Assembly (NCBI RefSeq): GCF_002871005.1
Contig: NZ_PHSN01000010.1
Location: 124,001-188,000 of the forward strand
Source: Acidimangrovimonas sediminis
Lineage (GTDB): Bacteria > Pseudomonadota > Alphaproteobacteria > Rhodobacterales > Rhodobacteraceae
Direction of reading: 5' to 3'
Length of the DNA stretch: 64,000 nucleotides
The notes beneath the pieces were generated by a model, which had not been told where the DNA came from, did not search any database, and saw nothing but the letters and a program-made list of their open reading frames with translations. This document shows positions 38,198 through 46,619 of this stretch, in pieces. Numbering within the stretch: position 1 is the first letter of the stretch; the number at the start of each line of letters is the position of its first letter. A program made the position numbers and the translations under genes.

Positions 38198-39301
38198 TCA
38201 CTCCCCCGGGGCGACATTTTCTTTCCCGTCGGCGTCCCCGGCCCGGGCGGGCGGGATCAGCAGCGAGGAATCGCCGTAGGAGAAGAAACGGTAGCGCGTT
38301 TCGATCGCATGAGCGTAAACGCGGTCGATCCTGTCCTTGCCCATGAGGGCCGAGACCAGCATCATCAGCGTCGATTTCGGCAGGTGGAAATTGGTCATCA
38401 GCGCATCGGTGACGCGGAAGCGGTAGCCCGGGTAGATGAAGATGTCGGTCGTCCCGGTCCAGGGCTGCATCGTGCCACCCGCGTCCGCCGCGCTCTCGAT
38501 CAGCCGGAGCGCGGTGGTACCGACCGGAATGATCCTGCCGCCCGCGGCGCGGGTCGCGTTGATCTCCTCCGCGGCGGCGGCCGTGACCTCGCCCCACTCG
38601 GCATGCATGCGGTGGGTCGTCACGTCCTCCACCTTCACCGGCAGGAAGGTGCCCGCGCCGACATGCAGCGTGACCTCGGTGAAGGCCACGCCCTTCCGCC
38701 GCAGCGTCTCCAGCAGGTCGGCGTCGAAGTGGAGCGAGGCGGTGGGCGCGGCGACCGCGCCGGAATGGCGGGCAAAGATCGTCTGGTAGTCGTCGCGGTC
38801 CTGCGCATCGGCCGGGCGGCGGGCGGCGATGTAGGGCGGCAGCGGCATCGCGCCTGCCTCGGCCAGCGCCGCGTCGAAATCCTCGCCCGTCAGGTTGAAG
38901 GTCAGGAGAACCTCGCCTTCCTCGCGGGCGCCCGCCGTGGCGCTGAGCCTGTCGGAAAAGCGGATCACGTCGCCCGCGCGCAGCTTCCGCGCGGGTTTCG
39001 CCAGCGCGAGCCAGGCGCCTTCGGGACGCGGCTCCAGCAGGGTGATCTCGATCTTCGCCACGCCTTCGCCGGGGGCGGCTCCGTCGCGGGTCCGGGTGCC
39101 GGTCAGCCGCGCCGGGATCACCCTGGTGTTGTTCAGGATCAGCCGGTCGCCGGGGCCCAGAAGGTCCGGCAGGTCACGCACGTGCAGATCGCGGAACGTG
39201 TCGCCCTCGGCCACCAGAAGGCGCGCCGAAGTGCGCGGCCGCGCGGGGCGGGTCGCGATCAGTTCTTCGGGCAGGTGGAAATCGAAATCGCTCAGTTGCA
39301 T
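38198..39301 (-). CDS. queA: S-adenosylmethionine:tRNA ribosyltransferase-isomerase
   Basis: Penultimate step of queuosine synthesis: transfers and isomerises the ribosyl moiety of SAM onto preQ1 in the tRNA wobble position. 367 residues. [20 protein letters not shown] is the family N terminus, and [42 protein letters not shown] and [22 protein letters not shown] follow. ATG 39301 was chosen by that homology; the open frame to 39367 has no family match. Confidence 0.96.
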   Translation of the reverse strand: MQLSDFDFHLPEELIATRPARPRTSARLLVAEGDTFRDLHVRDLPDLLGPGDRLILNNTRVIPARLTGTRTRDGAAPGEGVAKIEITLLEPRPEGAWLALAKPARKLRAGDVIRFSDRLSATAGAREEGEVLLTFNLTGEDFDAALAEAGAMPLPPYIAARRPADAQDRDDYQTIFARHSGAVAAPTASLHFDADLLETLRRKGVAFTEVTLHVGAGTFLPVKVEDVTTHRMHAEWGEVTAAAAEEINATRAAGGRIIPVGTTALRLIESAADAGGTMQPWTGTTDIFIYPGYRFRVTDALMTNFHLPKSTLMMLVSALMGKDRIDRVYAHAIETRYRFFSYGDSSLLIPPARAGDADGKENVAPGE

Positions 39302-39413
39302 GGCGCCGGATATGCCGTGCCCCGGGGCGGCACGCAAGATGGTGCCCGCGCCTCCGTCGGAGACCATGCACCACGGTCCGGCCCCGCTTCTTCGGCGAAG
39401 AAGCGATCCCGCC

Positions 39414-42400
39414 CTATTCCCCGAGCTTTGCCGCAGGCTTCCTCAACAGGTCGCGCAGGAACCCCGGCGCCAGCACCGACAGCGGGTTGACCGAGATCTT
39501 GGGATCCTTGGCCGTCCCCCTCAGCGCGTAGTTGAAGCCGAACACCCCTTCGCCCTGGCGCGAGATCAGCTGCCCCACGCCGTTGAGCAGGTAGATCGGC
39601 GACACCACACCCTGCAGGTCGAATGCCTGGCCCCCGAAGGTATAGGTGCCTTGCGCCGACACGCCCAGCGACGCGCCGACCGCCGCGGCGTTGTCGACCT
39701 CCACCCCCTTGGGCGTCAGCTTGAACCCCGCGTTGATGGTCGAGAACACGAGGCCCTGTCCGTTCAACTGCTCGAGCAGCCCGACCACGCTGATCGCGTT
39801 CAGCAGGTCGGCAAGCGCCGGCGCGTTCTGAACCCGGATGTCGTCGACCCGGAGCTGGCCGTCGTAGTCGCCCCTGGCCGCCTCCGGCACCAGCGTAAGG
39901 CGCATCTGGCCGCCGTGCATCCGGTCGTAGATTCCGGCCGCGCGGAACACCGCGCCGGCGTCGGCCGAGGTGACCCTGACCGCGCTGCGTGCCCCGGGCC
40001 GGGTGCTGGCGGGGGCCACCGTGCCCTGCACCGGCGCGGTGCCGTTCACCCGGCCCGCGAACTTGCCGTTGAAGCCCCCGAGCGTCGTGAACGAGCCGGT
40101 GAACCCGGTCATCGACAGCGTGTCGCTGATCTTCAGCCGGTCGAGCCGCGTGGTGATCGGCACGGCCTGCGACGTGTTGCCCGCCGCCATCTGCGGCAGC
40201 TTCGACAGGTCCACCGTGCCGCCCGGCAGGGTGACGGCGACCGGCTTGCCCTTGCCCTGCCCCACCAGGTCGACCGGCGCGTCCAGCCAGTTGCCGGCCT
40301 TGACGCTGGCAAGGTGCACCGCGCCCAGCGTGCCGTCGCCGTTGATCCGCACATCGCCCGAGGCGGCCAGCCCCGGCCCCTTGAGCACCAGCTTCGAGAT
40401 CTCGGGCGGGGTGCCCAGGCTGCCCGCCACGTCGAGGGTTCCCGCGGTGGCGGCGGGCTTGGACCAGCCGATCTCGGGGATCTTCAGGGTCAGGCCCTTC
40501 AGGTCCGAGGTCAGCGTGAAGCGCGGCGCCTTGTCCTTGTCCAGAACGATCCGGATCCTGCCGCGCCCGGCGCCGGACAGCGCCCCCGGCGGCAGCCCGA
40601 GGTTGAAGGCGCTGGCAAAGACCGGCGACAGGGTGACCGTGCCCGTCACCTCGGAATGGCCGGCATGCTCGGGGCCGAACTTCTGCGACCATTCCCCGTC
40701 GAAGGCCACGGGGCCAAGCTTCCCCGGCCCCCAGATCCGGATCCCCGACGGGTCGGCATGCAGTTGCAGCCGATCCGAGGTCAGCACCCGGTCGGGCACG
40801 ATCTTCGACGAGGACACGCCGGTGATCTCGCCGTTCACGTTATACGTCACGTCGGGCAGGTCGATCTTGTCCTGCAGCGGCAGCTTGATCACCGCCGTCA
40901 CACGGGCCCGGCCATTGGCCAGATCCACCGGCTGGCCCGCCTTGGTGAGGAACTCGAACGGCGGCTCGTCAAGCAACGAGAGCGCTGCCGTGACGCTGGA
41001 GGAGGTCTTCAGCGTGACCACGGCGGGCGCGGGCTTGGCCGTGATGTCCGGCACCTGGAAGACCGAGCCGGAGACATCGACCGCGCCGCCCTTGGGCGGG
41101 GTGACGTGGCCGCGGTGGATCACCATGGTGTAGGTGTTGCCCTCGATCGTAGCATAGCCTTCGCCGTCCTCGACCGGCGGCAGGGTCTTGATCACCCGCA
41201 CGTCGGCGCCCGAGAAGTCGTATCCCAATGCAAGCCTGGGCGTCTCGCCCGGGGTCAGGCGCAGCGCGACGTTGACGTTCGAAAGCACCCCGGTCAGCAC
41301 GTTGTCTGCCAGCCACTCCCGCGTCTTGTCGACCACGTTCACGGGCCAGAGGGCCAGAAGCTGATCGTGCCGGATCTCGTTCACCTTGGCGTCGAGCGCG
41401 ACCTTGAGGCCTTTCGGCGTGGCCGTCAGACGCGCCTTCGCGTCGATCCGCCGCTTGCCCTCGATCAGCACGAGCTGCCCCAGCTCGACGTCGAACGGGT
41501 CGAGCTTCAGCTTGAGGTCGAGCGCGCCCTGAGAGAACCGCACGGGCTTCTCGAACAGGCCCTCGGGATCGACCATGACCTTGGCGAACTTCATCTGGCC
41601 GAGGAAGGCGCGCGGCAACCCGTTCTTCACATCCTCGAGCAGAACCTGCCCTGCCGCATGGATGCGCAGGATCCGGCTGTCGACCGAGGCCTCGGTGATG
41701 GAGATCCGGCCCGATTTCGGCGCGTAGGTGAAGGCCAGCGTACCGTGCTGCAGCGGCACCGGCTTGACCTGCTCGCCGACCTTCAGCGCGCCCTTGCCGA
41801 TCTTGAGTTGCCCCTCCATAGGGCCGAGCTGACCCTGATCGTTCACCGAGGCGCGGAAATCGCCCGAGATCGGGGCGTCGATCAGCTTGAGCCAGGCCAG
41901 CGCCGGCGCCTGCGCCGCGATGTCGGACGAGGCAACCCCGGTGACCCGCGCCGAGAGGCGCGCCGCCGGGGAATGTTTCTGGCCGACGAAGGTGAAGACC
42001 GCGCGCGCGGGTTCGCCAGAGCGGCCGACGAGGCCGAACCCGAGCTCGAGCGAAATCTGCCGGGCGTCCTGCACCAGCGAGGCGCGCCCGTCGGTGACCT
42101 GCCAGATCCGCCCCGCCCGCTGGTCGTCCAGCGTGATCGACAGCGCGTCGGCCTCGATCCGGGTCAGCCCGGACAGTTCCGGCTGCGCAAAGATCGCGTC
42201 GATCCGCTCCAGCAGGTCGCCGGGCGAGGTGATCGGCGGCCCGCCGCTGCCGATGCCCTGCCCCATGGCAAGGTCGATCGCCCCGCTCGGATCGCGCTTG
42301 AGCATCAGGCTCGCGCCCGAGATCCGCACCCGCTCGGGCCGGATCCGGCCCTCCAGCAGCGGCGCGACCGCCAGCGACACGCGCACCTCGGGCAACGCCA

Positions 42401-42986
42401 TCAGCGCGTTGCCCGACCCGTCGAGAAAGCGCACGTCGCGCAACCGCACCCGCGGCACGTAATTCTGGTCAAGCACGACGGCGACGCCGCCAAGGCTGAT
42501 CCGTCCGCGCCCGTCGAGCGACCGGTTCACCCGCGCCTCGATCCGGCTGACCGCCCATTCCGGCGCGATCAGCGGCTTGCCGGTCATCGCCATGACGCCG
42601 AAGCCCCCGGCGCCTGCCAGCAGCACGAGGCTGAGGAGCAGCCAGATGCCGAAACGCCCGCGCCGGCGCGGACCGCCCCCGGGGCGCCCGTCCCCGGTTA
42701 CGGCGCATTCCGGCTCAAGGCAGTCCCGCTCTCCGCACTCCGCCTCCCCGCATCCAGAATCGGCGCACCCAGAATCGGCGTAGTCGGGATCGGCATCCCC
42801 CGGGATCAGGCGGTCCGAATCCGGGTGCTCCGCGCTCCCGTCGTCCGTCCGCGCCGCGCCGGCGGGCGCACGGCCGCCTTCGCCCCCGGGGTCCGACAGG
42901 CCGCCGGTTTCCGGGCGCTGCGCCGCCTGCGCCGCGTCGTCTCTGCCGTCGTCCTTTGTCGCGCCCAGCCGCGGGGTATCGTCCAA
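39414..42986 (-). CDS. large AsmA/YhdP-type (DUF3971) envelope protein
   Basis: 1,190 residues. The N-terminal cytoplasmic tail (1-110) is Asp/Gly/Ala-rich and contains a Cys-pentad repeat (66-95). One transmembrane anchor follows (about 112-132), then a very long periplasmic beta-rich region with the DUF3971/AsmA pattern. By analogy with AsmA-like proteins (YhdP, TamB) it may bridge the periplasm and move phospholipids; this is inference. The start is uncertain. TTG at 42986 is the only start-like codon before an upstream stop, and no ATG or GTG precedes the anchor. A second frame from a TTG at 43063 is noted under findings. Upstream of queA by 112 bp. Confidence 0.82.
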   Translation of the reverse strand: MDDTPRLGATKDDGRDDAAQAAQRPETGGLSDPGGEGGRAPAGAARTDDGSAEHPDSDRLIPGDADPDYADSGCADSGCGEAECGERDCLEPECAVTGDGRPGGGPRRRGRFGIWLLLSLVLLAGAGGFGVMAMTGKPLIAPEWAVSRIEARVNRSLDGRGRISLGGVAVVLDQNYVPRVRLRDVRFLDGSGNALMALPEVRVSLAVAPLLEGRIRPERVRISGASLMLKRDPSGAIDLAMGQGIGSGGPPITSPGDLLERIDAIFAQPELSGLTRIEADALSITLDDQRAGRIWQVTDGRASLVQDARQISLELGFGLVGRSGEPARAVFTFVGQKHSPAARLSARVTGVASSDIAAQAPALAWLKLIDAPISGDFRASVNDQGQLGPMEGQLKIGKGALKVGEQVKPVPLQHGTLAFTYAPKSGRISITEASVDSRILRIHAAGQVLLEDVKNGLPRAFLGQMKFAKVMVDPEGLFEKPVRFSQGALDLKLKLDPFDVELGQLVLIEGKRRIDAKARLTATPKGLKVALDAKVNEIRHDQLLALWPVNVVDKTREWLADNVLTGVLSNVNVALRLTPGETPRLALGYDFSGADVRVIKTLPPVEDGEGYATIEGNTYTMVIHRGHVTPPKGGAVDVSGSVFQVPDITAKPAPAVVTLKTSSSVTAALSLLDEPPFEFLTKAGQPVDLANGRARVTAVIKLPLQDKIDLPDVTYNVNGEITGVSSSKIVPDRVLTSDRLQLHADPSGIRIWGPGKLGPVAFDGEWSQKFGPEHAGHSEVTGTVTLSPVFASAFNLGLPPGALSGAGRGRIRIVLDKDKAPRFTLTSDLKGLTLKIPEIGWSKPAATAGTLDVAGSLGTPPEISKLVLKGPGLAASGDVRINGDGTLGAVHLASVKAGNWLDAPVDLVGQGKGKPVAVTLPGGTVDLSKLPQMAAGNTSQAVPITTRLDRLKISDTLSMTGFTGSFTTLGGFNGKFAGRVNGTAPVQGTVAPASTRPGARSAVRVTSADAGAVFRAAGIYDRMHGGQMRLTLVPEAARGDYDGQLRVDDIRVQNAPALADLLNAISVVGLLEQLNGQGLVFSTINAGFKLTPKGVEVDNAAAVGASLGVSAQGTYTFGGQAFDLQGVVSPIYLLNGVGQLISRQGEGVFGFNYALRGTAKDPKISVNPLSVLAPGFLRDLLRKPAAKLGE
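42702..42791 (-). repeat. six 15-bp tandem units encoding Cys pentads
   Basis: Within the AsmA-type gene, codons 66-95 form six pentads: [30 protein letters not shown]. Cys stands at 74, 79, 84, 89 and 94, and Tyr69 (TAC versus TGC) occupies the first slot. The acidic residue at pentad position 1 is also constant. Confidence 0.75.
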
Positions 42987-43102
42987 ACTGCCCAGTCGCT
43001 CCGGTCGATCTGCTCGGGGGGTGCCGGTTTCTCCGGCTTGCCTTTATTCTTGCCGAAGGCCAACTAAAACTCAAAGGCTTAGAAATGACAGGAGGATATG
43101 AC

Positions 43103-43570
43103 ATGCCCGGACCAGCGATCGGCGACAAGGCGCCGGACTTCACCCTGCCGCGAGACGGCGGAGAGACCGTCACCCTCTCGGCGCTGGCGCCGCAGAAGGT
43201 CGTGCTTTACTTCTACCCGCGCGACGACACGCCGGGCTGCACCACCGAGGCGCTGGATTTCACCGCCCGCATCAAGGAGTTCGCCGAGGCGGGCGCGGTT
43301 GTCGTCGGGATTTCCAAGGATACCGTGGCAAAGCACGACAAGTTCGCGGCCAAGCACGGGCTTTCCGTCATCCTTGCCTCGGATGCCGAGGGTGACACCT
43401 GCGAGGCCTATGGCGTCTGGGTCGAGAAGAACATGTACGGCAAGAAGAGCATGGGGATCGCGCGCACGACCTTCCTGATCGGCGCCGACGGCACGGTCGC
43501 GCAGGTCTGGCCCAAGGTGAAGGTCGCGGGCCATGCCGACGAGGTGCTGGCCGCGGTGCGCGCCCTGTGA
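43103..43570 (+). CDS. bcp: thioredoxin-dependent peroxiredoxin, BCP/PrxQ family
   Basis: Reduces hydrogen peroxide and organic hydroperoxides in the cytoplasm. 155 residues. The peroxidatic Cys46 lies in DDTPGCTTEALDF. The classical PrxQ resolving cysteine five residues on is absent (Leu51), so this is a 1-Cys type or uses Cys100 (DTCEAYGVW). KSMGIARTTFLIG is the C-terminal signature. ATG 43103 is preceded by GGAGG at 7 bp; the frame extends upstream without homology. Coupled to the DUF455 gene. Confidence 0.94.
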   Translation: MPGPAIGDKAPDFTLPRDGGETVTLSALAPQKVVLYFYPRDDTPGCTTEALDFTARIKEFAEAGAVVVGISKDTVAKHDKFAAKHGLSVILASDAEGDTCEAYGVWVEKNMYGKKSMGIARTTFLIGADGTVAQVWPKVKVAGHADEVLAAVRAL

Positions 43571-44415
43571 CCGGGGACGTAGGCGGAAAATCGCTGACCG
43601 AGCGCGCGGTCGAGGTGCTGACCACCGCCGACGGGCGGGAAAAGACCCGGGTCAGCCGCGCCCATGCCGCCGCATGGTTCGCCACGCGCGCTGCGGGCAG
43701 CGGGATGGAGGTGGGCACCGCAAGCCCGCCCCTGCGCCCCGCCCGCCCCGAGCGGCCCGAGCTGAAGGCCCCACGCGACGTGCCGCGCCGCCGCCCGGGC
43801 TCGCCTGCGGGTCGGATCGCATTGCTTCATGCGGTCGCGCATATCGAACTCAACGCCGTCGATCTGCACTGGGACGTGATCGCGCGCTACGGCGATGCGG
43901 GCATGCCGGTCGGCTTTTACGACGACTGGGTCAAGGCGGCGGACGAGGAATCGAAGCATTTCAACCTGATCTGTGACTGCCTCGAGGCGATGGACAGCCA
44001 TTACGGCGCCCTGCCCGCCCATGCCGGGATGTGGCGCGCGGCCGAGGATACGGTGGACGACCTGCCCGGCCGCATGGCCGTGGTGCCCATGGTCCTCGAG
44101 GCGCGCGGCCTCGACGTGACGCCGGGGATGATCGAGATCTTCCGCAAGGCCGCCGCCGCGGGCGACACGGCGGCCGAAGGCGCAGTCGCCGCGATGGAGG
44201 TGATCTATGCCGAAGAGGTCGGCCACGTCGCCTATGGCTCGAAATGGTTCAACTGGCTTTGCGGACGCGCGGGCACCGATCCGAAGGACGAGTTTCACCG
44301 CCTCGTGCGGCACTATTTCCACGGTGCCCTGAAACCGCCCTTCAACGAGGAAAAACGTGCCGAGGCGGGCTTGCCACCTGACTTTTACTGGCCGCTGGCC
44401 GACGAGATACGCTAG
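43567..44415 (+). CDS. DUF455 family ferritin-like protein
   Basis: 282 residues. The core carries the ferritin-like four-helix pattern with likely metal ligands: LLHAVAHIELNAVDL, KAADEESKHFNLIC, and then MEVIYAEEVGHVAYG with Glu-Glu and His in the arrangement of diiron-type proteins. The family's reaction is unknown. The GTG start overlaps the peroxiredoxin stop (GTGA), so the two are made together, which suggests a role in oxidative stress or metal handling (inference). Confidence 0.86.
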   Translation: MTGDVGGKSLTERAVEVLTTADGREKTRVSRAHAAAWFATRAAGSGMEVGTASPPLRPARPERPELKAPRDVPRRRPGSPAGRIALLHAVAHIELNAVDLHWDVIARYGDAGMPVGFYDDWVKAADEESKHFNLICDCLEAMDSHYGALPAHAGMWRAAEDTVDDLPGRMAVVPMVLEARGLDVTPGMIEIFRKAAAAGDTAAEGAVAAMEVIYAEEVGHVAYGSKWFNWLCGRAGTDPKDEFHRLVRHYFHGALKPPFNEEKRAEAGLPPDFYWPLADEIR

Positions 44416-44535
44416 CCATTGTGTGTCGCGGCCGCGCAACATCTGTCTCTTGTTGGCACCAGTCGGCGATTTTCTGCCCAAATCGGCGTCAAACCGCCTC
44501 TCCCGCCGCAAATTAACGCAAAAATGTTGCTCTTC

Positions 44536-44562
44536 GGCCACCTGTCGGGCAAGTAGGTGGCC
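44536..44562 (+). promoter_or_regulatory. hairpin upstream of the M23 peptidase gene
   Basis: Perfect 8-bp arms GGCCACCT / AGGTGGCC around an 11-nt loop, 58 bp before the start, preceded by an AT-rich stretch (AAATTAACGCAAAAATG). It may be a leader structure in the 204-bp gap after DUF455, or a terminator for DUF455; there is no T-run. Confidence 0.35.
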
Positions 44563-44619
44563 AGACGGCGTGCTCTGGGGATGTTGCGGCGCCGACAAAT
44601 AAAAAACGGGGACAGAGGC

Positions 44620-45960
44620 TTGTCGGGACGGATCGCTCATCGCGTCAACACCGCGCTTTCGCGTCACTTGCCGGAACAGCGGCTCTTTCTGAAATCGGAT
44701 AGCGAAACGCGGTTCGTGCGACTCTCGCCGATGACCCAGGCGGTGGCGCTGGGAACCGGGGGGGCCGTGGTCGCCTGGACGGTTGTCGCCTCGGCGATCC
44801 TGATGATGGATTCGATCGGCGCCGGAAACGCGCGCGAGCAGACGCGGCGCGAACAGCTGGCCTACGAGGCGCGGCTGAACGCGCTATCGGCCGACCGCGA
44901 GAAACGCACCGAGGAGGCCGCCAGCGCCCAGGCCCGGTTCAACGTGGCCCTTGAGCAGGTGTCGCAGATGCAATCGGCGCTACTGGCGTCCGAGGACCGG
45001 CGAACCGAGCTGGAGACCGGCATCAACGTGATCCAGAAGACGCTACAGCGCACCGTCAAGGAACGCGATGACGCGCGCGCCACCCTGGCCAAGACCAAGG
45101 CCACGCTGGTGGCCGAAACCGGATCGAGCCACACCACCGCGGGCGAGGCGCGCGACATGGCGGCCACCGTCACCATGCTGTCGGCGGCGCTTTCGAACAC
45201 CGCACAGGCCCGCGACAGCGCCGACAACGACGCCGAGGTCGCCCGGCAGGAGGCCGACAAGCTCGCCCTCGACAAGCGCCTGATGATCGAACGCAACCAG
45301 CAGATCTTCGGCAAGCTGGAAAACGCGGTGCAGACGGCGATGGGCCCGCTCGACAAGATGTTCAAGCGGGTCGGCATCTCCCCCGACAAGGTGCTGGCCG
45401 ACATTCGCCGCGGCACCCAGGGCGACGAGATGCCCGCCAAGATCACGCTGTCGACCTCGGGGCGTCAGGCCTCGCTCGAAACCACGCGGGCGAACGAGAT
45501 CCTCGCCAGCTTCGACCAGCTGAACCGGCTGCGCATCGGTGCCGACAAGGTACCGCTCGGCCTGCCGCTGCACGTGTCCTTCCGCTATTCCTCGCCCTTC
45601 GGCTATCGTCACAACCCGTTCGGCGGCAGCAAGGGTGAATTTCACCCCGGCCAGGATATCGCCGCCAAATGGGGCAGCCCGCTCTACTCCACCGCCGACG
45701 GCGTGGTGGTACGCGCGGGTTGGGTCCGCGGGTACGGCAAGCTCGTGGAAATTCAGCATTCCTTCGGCCTCACCACCCGCTACGGCCACATGTCGCGCAT
45801 TGCCGTGAAGGTCGGCGAAAGGGTCTCGCGCGGTGAGAGGATCGGTGATATGGGGTCTACTGGACGGTCCACAGGATCGCATGTGCACTACGAGGTGCGC
45901 CAGGGCGACAAGCCCGTCAATCCCATGACTTACATCAAGGCTGCTGCAAATGTTTTCTAA
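44620..45960 (+). CDS. M23 (LytM) family peptidoglycan endopeptidase
   Basis: 446 residues: short cytoplasmic tail, one transmembrane anchor (about 38-58), a long coiled coil (about 70-215) and a C-terminal LytM domain (about 320-440). The zinc ligands are His342 and Asp346 (EFHPGQDIAA) and His423 of HVH (421-423). Predicted to cut peptide cross-links in the wall. The start is TTG 44620, judged by family alignment and GGGGACAGAGG upstream; ATG 44581 is an in-frame alternative with a poor ribosome-binding site. Overlaps the bactofilin gene by 11 bp. Confidence 0.9.
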   Translation: MSGRIAHRVNTALSRHLPEQRLFLKSDSETRFVRLSPMTQAVALGTGGAVVAWTVVASAILMMDSIGAGNAREQTRREQLAYEARLNALSADREKRTEEAASAQARFNVALEQVSQMQSALLASEDRRTELETGINVIQKTLQRTVKERDDARATLAKTKATLVAETGSSHTTAGEARDMAATVTMLSAALSNTAQARDSADNDAEVARQEADKLALDKRLMIERNQQIFGKLENAVQTAMGPLDKMFKRVGISPDKVLADIRRGTQGDEMPAKITLSTSGRQASLETTRANEILASFDQLNRLRIGADKVPLGLPLHVSFRYSSPFGYRHNPFGGSKGEFHPGQDIAAKWGSPLYSTADGVVVRAGWVRGYGKLVEIQHSFGLTTRYGHMSRIAVKVGERVSRGERIGDMGSTGRSTGSHVHYEVRQGDKPVNPMTYIKAAANVF

Positions 45961-46465
45961 GAGCCGTATCAACGAACCCGGGCCCAAACCCGCCGAGCCC
46001 GAGAAGACCGAAGCTCCGGCCGCGGCCCCCAAGCCCGCCACCCCTGAATACTCGGCCCCCGTCGCGTCCAAGCCGAAGCCCGCCGCCTCGGTGCTGTCGT
46101 CGGACCTTACCGTGACCGGCAACCTCAAGACCACCGGCGACATCCAGGTCGAGGGCGTGGTCGAGGGTGACATCCGCGCCCATCTGCTGACCGTCGGCGA
46201 AGGCGCCACGATCCGCGGCGAGGTGGTGGCCGACGACGTCGTGGTTAACGGCCGCATCATCGGCCGCGTGCGTGGCCTCAAGGTGCGCCTGACCTCGACC
46301 GCCCGGGTCGAAGGCGACATCATCCACAAGACCATCGCGATCGAAAGCGGCGCCCATTTCGAGGGCTCGGTGCAGCGCCAGGACGACCCGCTGCAATCCG
46401 GCGGCAAGCCCGCGGCCATCGCGCCGCCCTCGGCGCCTAAGGCCCTCGAGGAAAAGAAGGCCTGA
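45950..46465 (+). CDS. bactofilin
   Basis: 171-residue polymer-forming cytoskeletal protein (DUF583). The central beta-helix (about 50-140) shows the regular short turns TVTGNLKTTGDIQVEGVVEG, HLLTVGEGATIRGEV and ARVEGDIIHKTIAIESGA; Pro/Ala-rich tails flank it. Bactofilins scaffold cell-wall enzymes and often pair with M23 peptidases, exactly the neighbour here, with which it overlaps by 11 bp. An intrinsic terminator follows 25 bp after the stop. Confidence 0.94.
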   Translation: MFSKSRINEPGPKPAEPEKTEAPAAAPKPATPEYSAPVASKPKPAASVLSSDLTVTGNLKTTGDIQVEGVVEGDIRAHLLTVGEGATIRGEVVADDVVVNGRIIGRVRGLKVRLTSTARVEGDIIHKTIAIESGAHFEGSVQRQDDPLQSGGKPAAIAPPSAPKALEEKKA

Positions 46466-46490
46466 TCCGGCCAAGCAGTCGCGCAATTTC

Positions 46491-46520
46491 AAGGCACCAC
46501 CCCTGGGTGGTGCCTTTTTT
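46491..46520 (+). terminator. intrinsic terminator of the M23-bactofilin unit
   Basis: Eleven-pair stem AAGGCACCACC-CCTG-GGTGGTGCCTT followed by TTTT; one of the two best terminators in the window. Confidence 0.93.
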
Positions 46521-46619
46521 ATGTGCGGCGCATCAGACCATCCCGCTACCGCCACTTCGCCCCCCGCCGCCGTCTCGCCACCGCTTGCCAAGCCCTTGGC
46601 GCGGCGCAAAGATGCGGGC

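Noticed and set aside
38895-43067. Plus-strand open frame of 1,390 codons opposite queA and the AsmA-type gene
   Set aside because: Arg/Pro/His-rich translation with no recognisable domain; it is the antisense shadow expected in very GC-rich coding DNA.
46521-46619. Upstream ATG that would extend the GH13 phosphorylase by 33 residues
   Set aside because: It touches the T-run of the bactofilin terminator, has no ribosome-binding site, and the added Pro/Ala-rich residues do not resemble the family.
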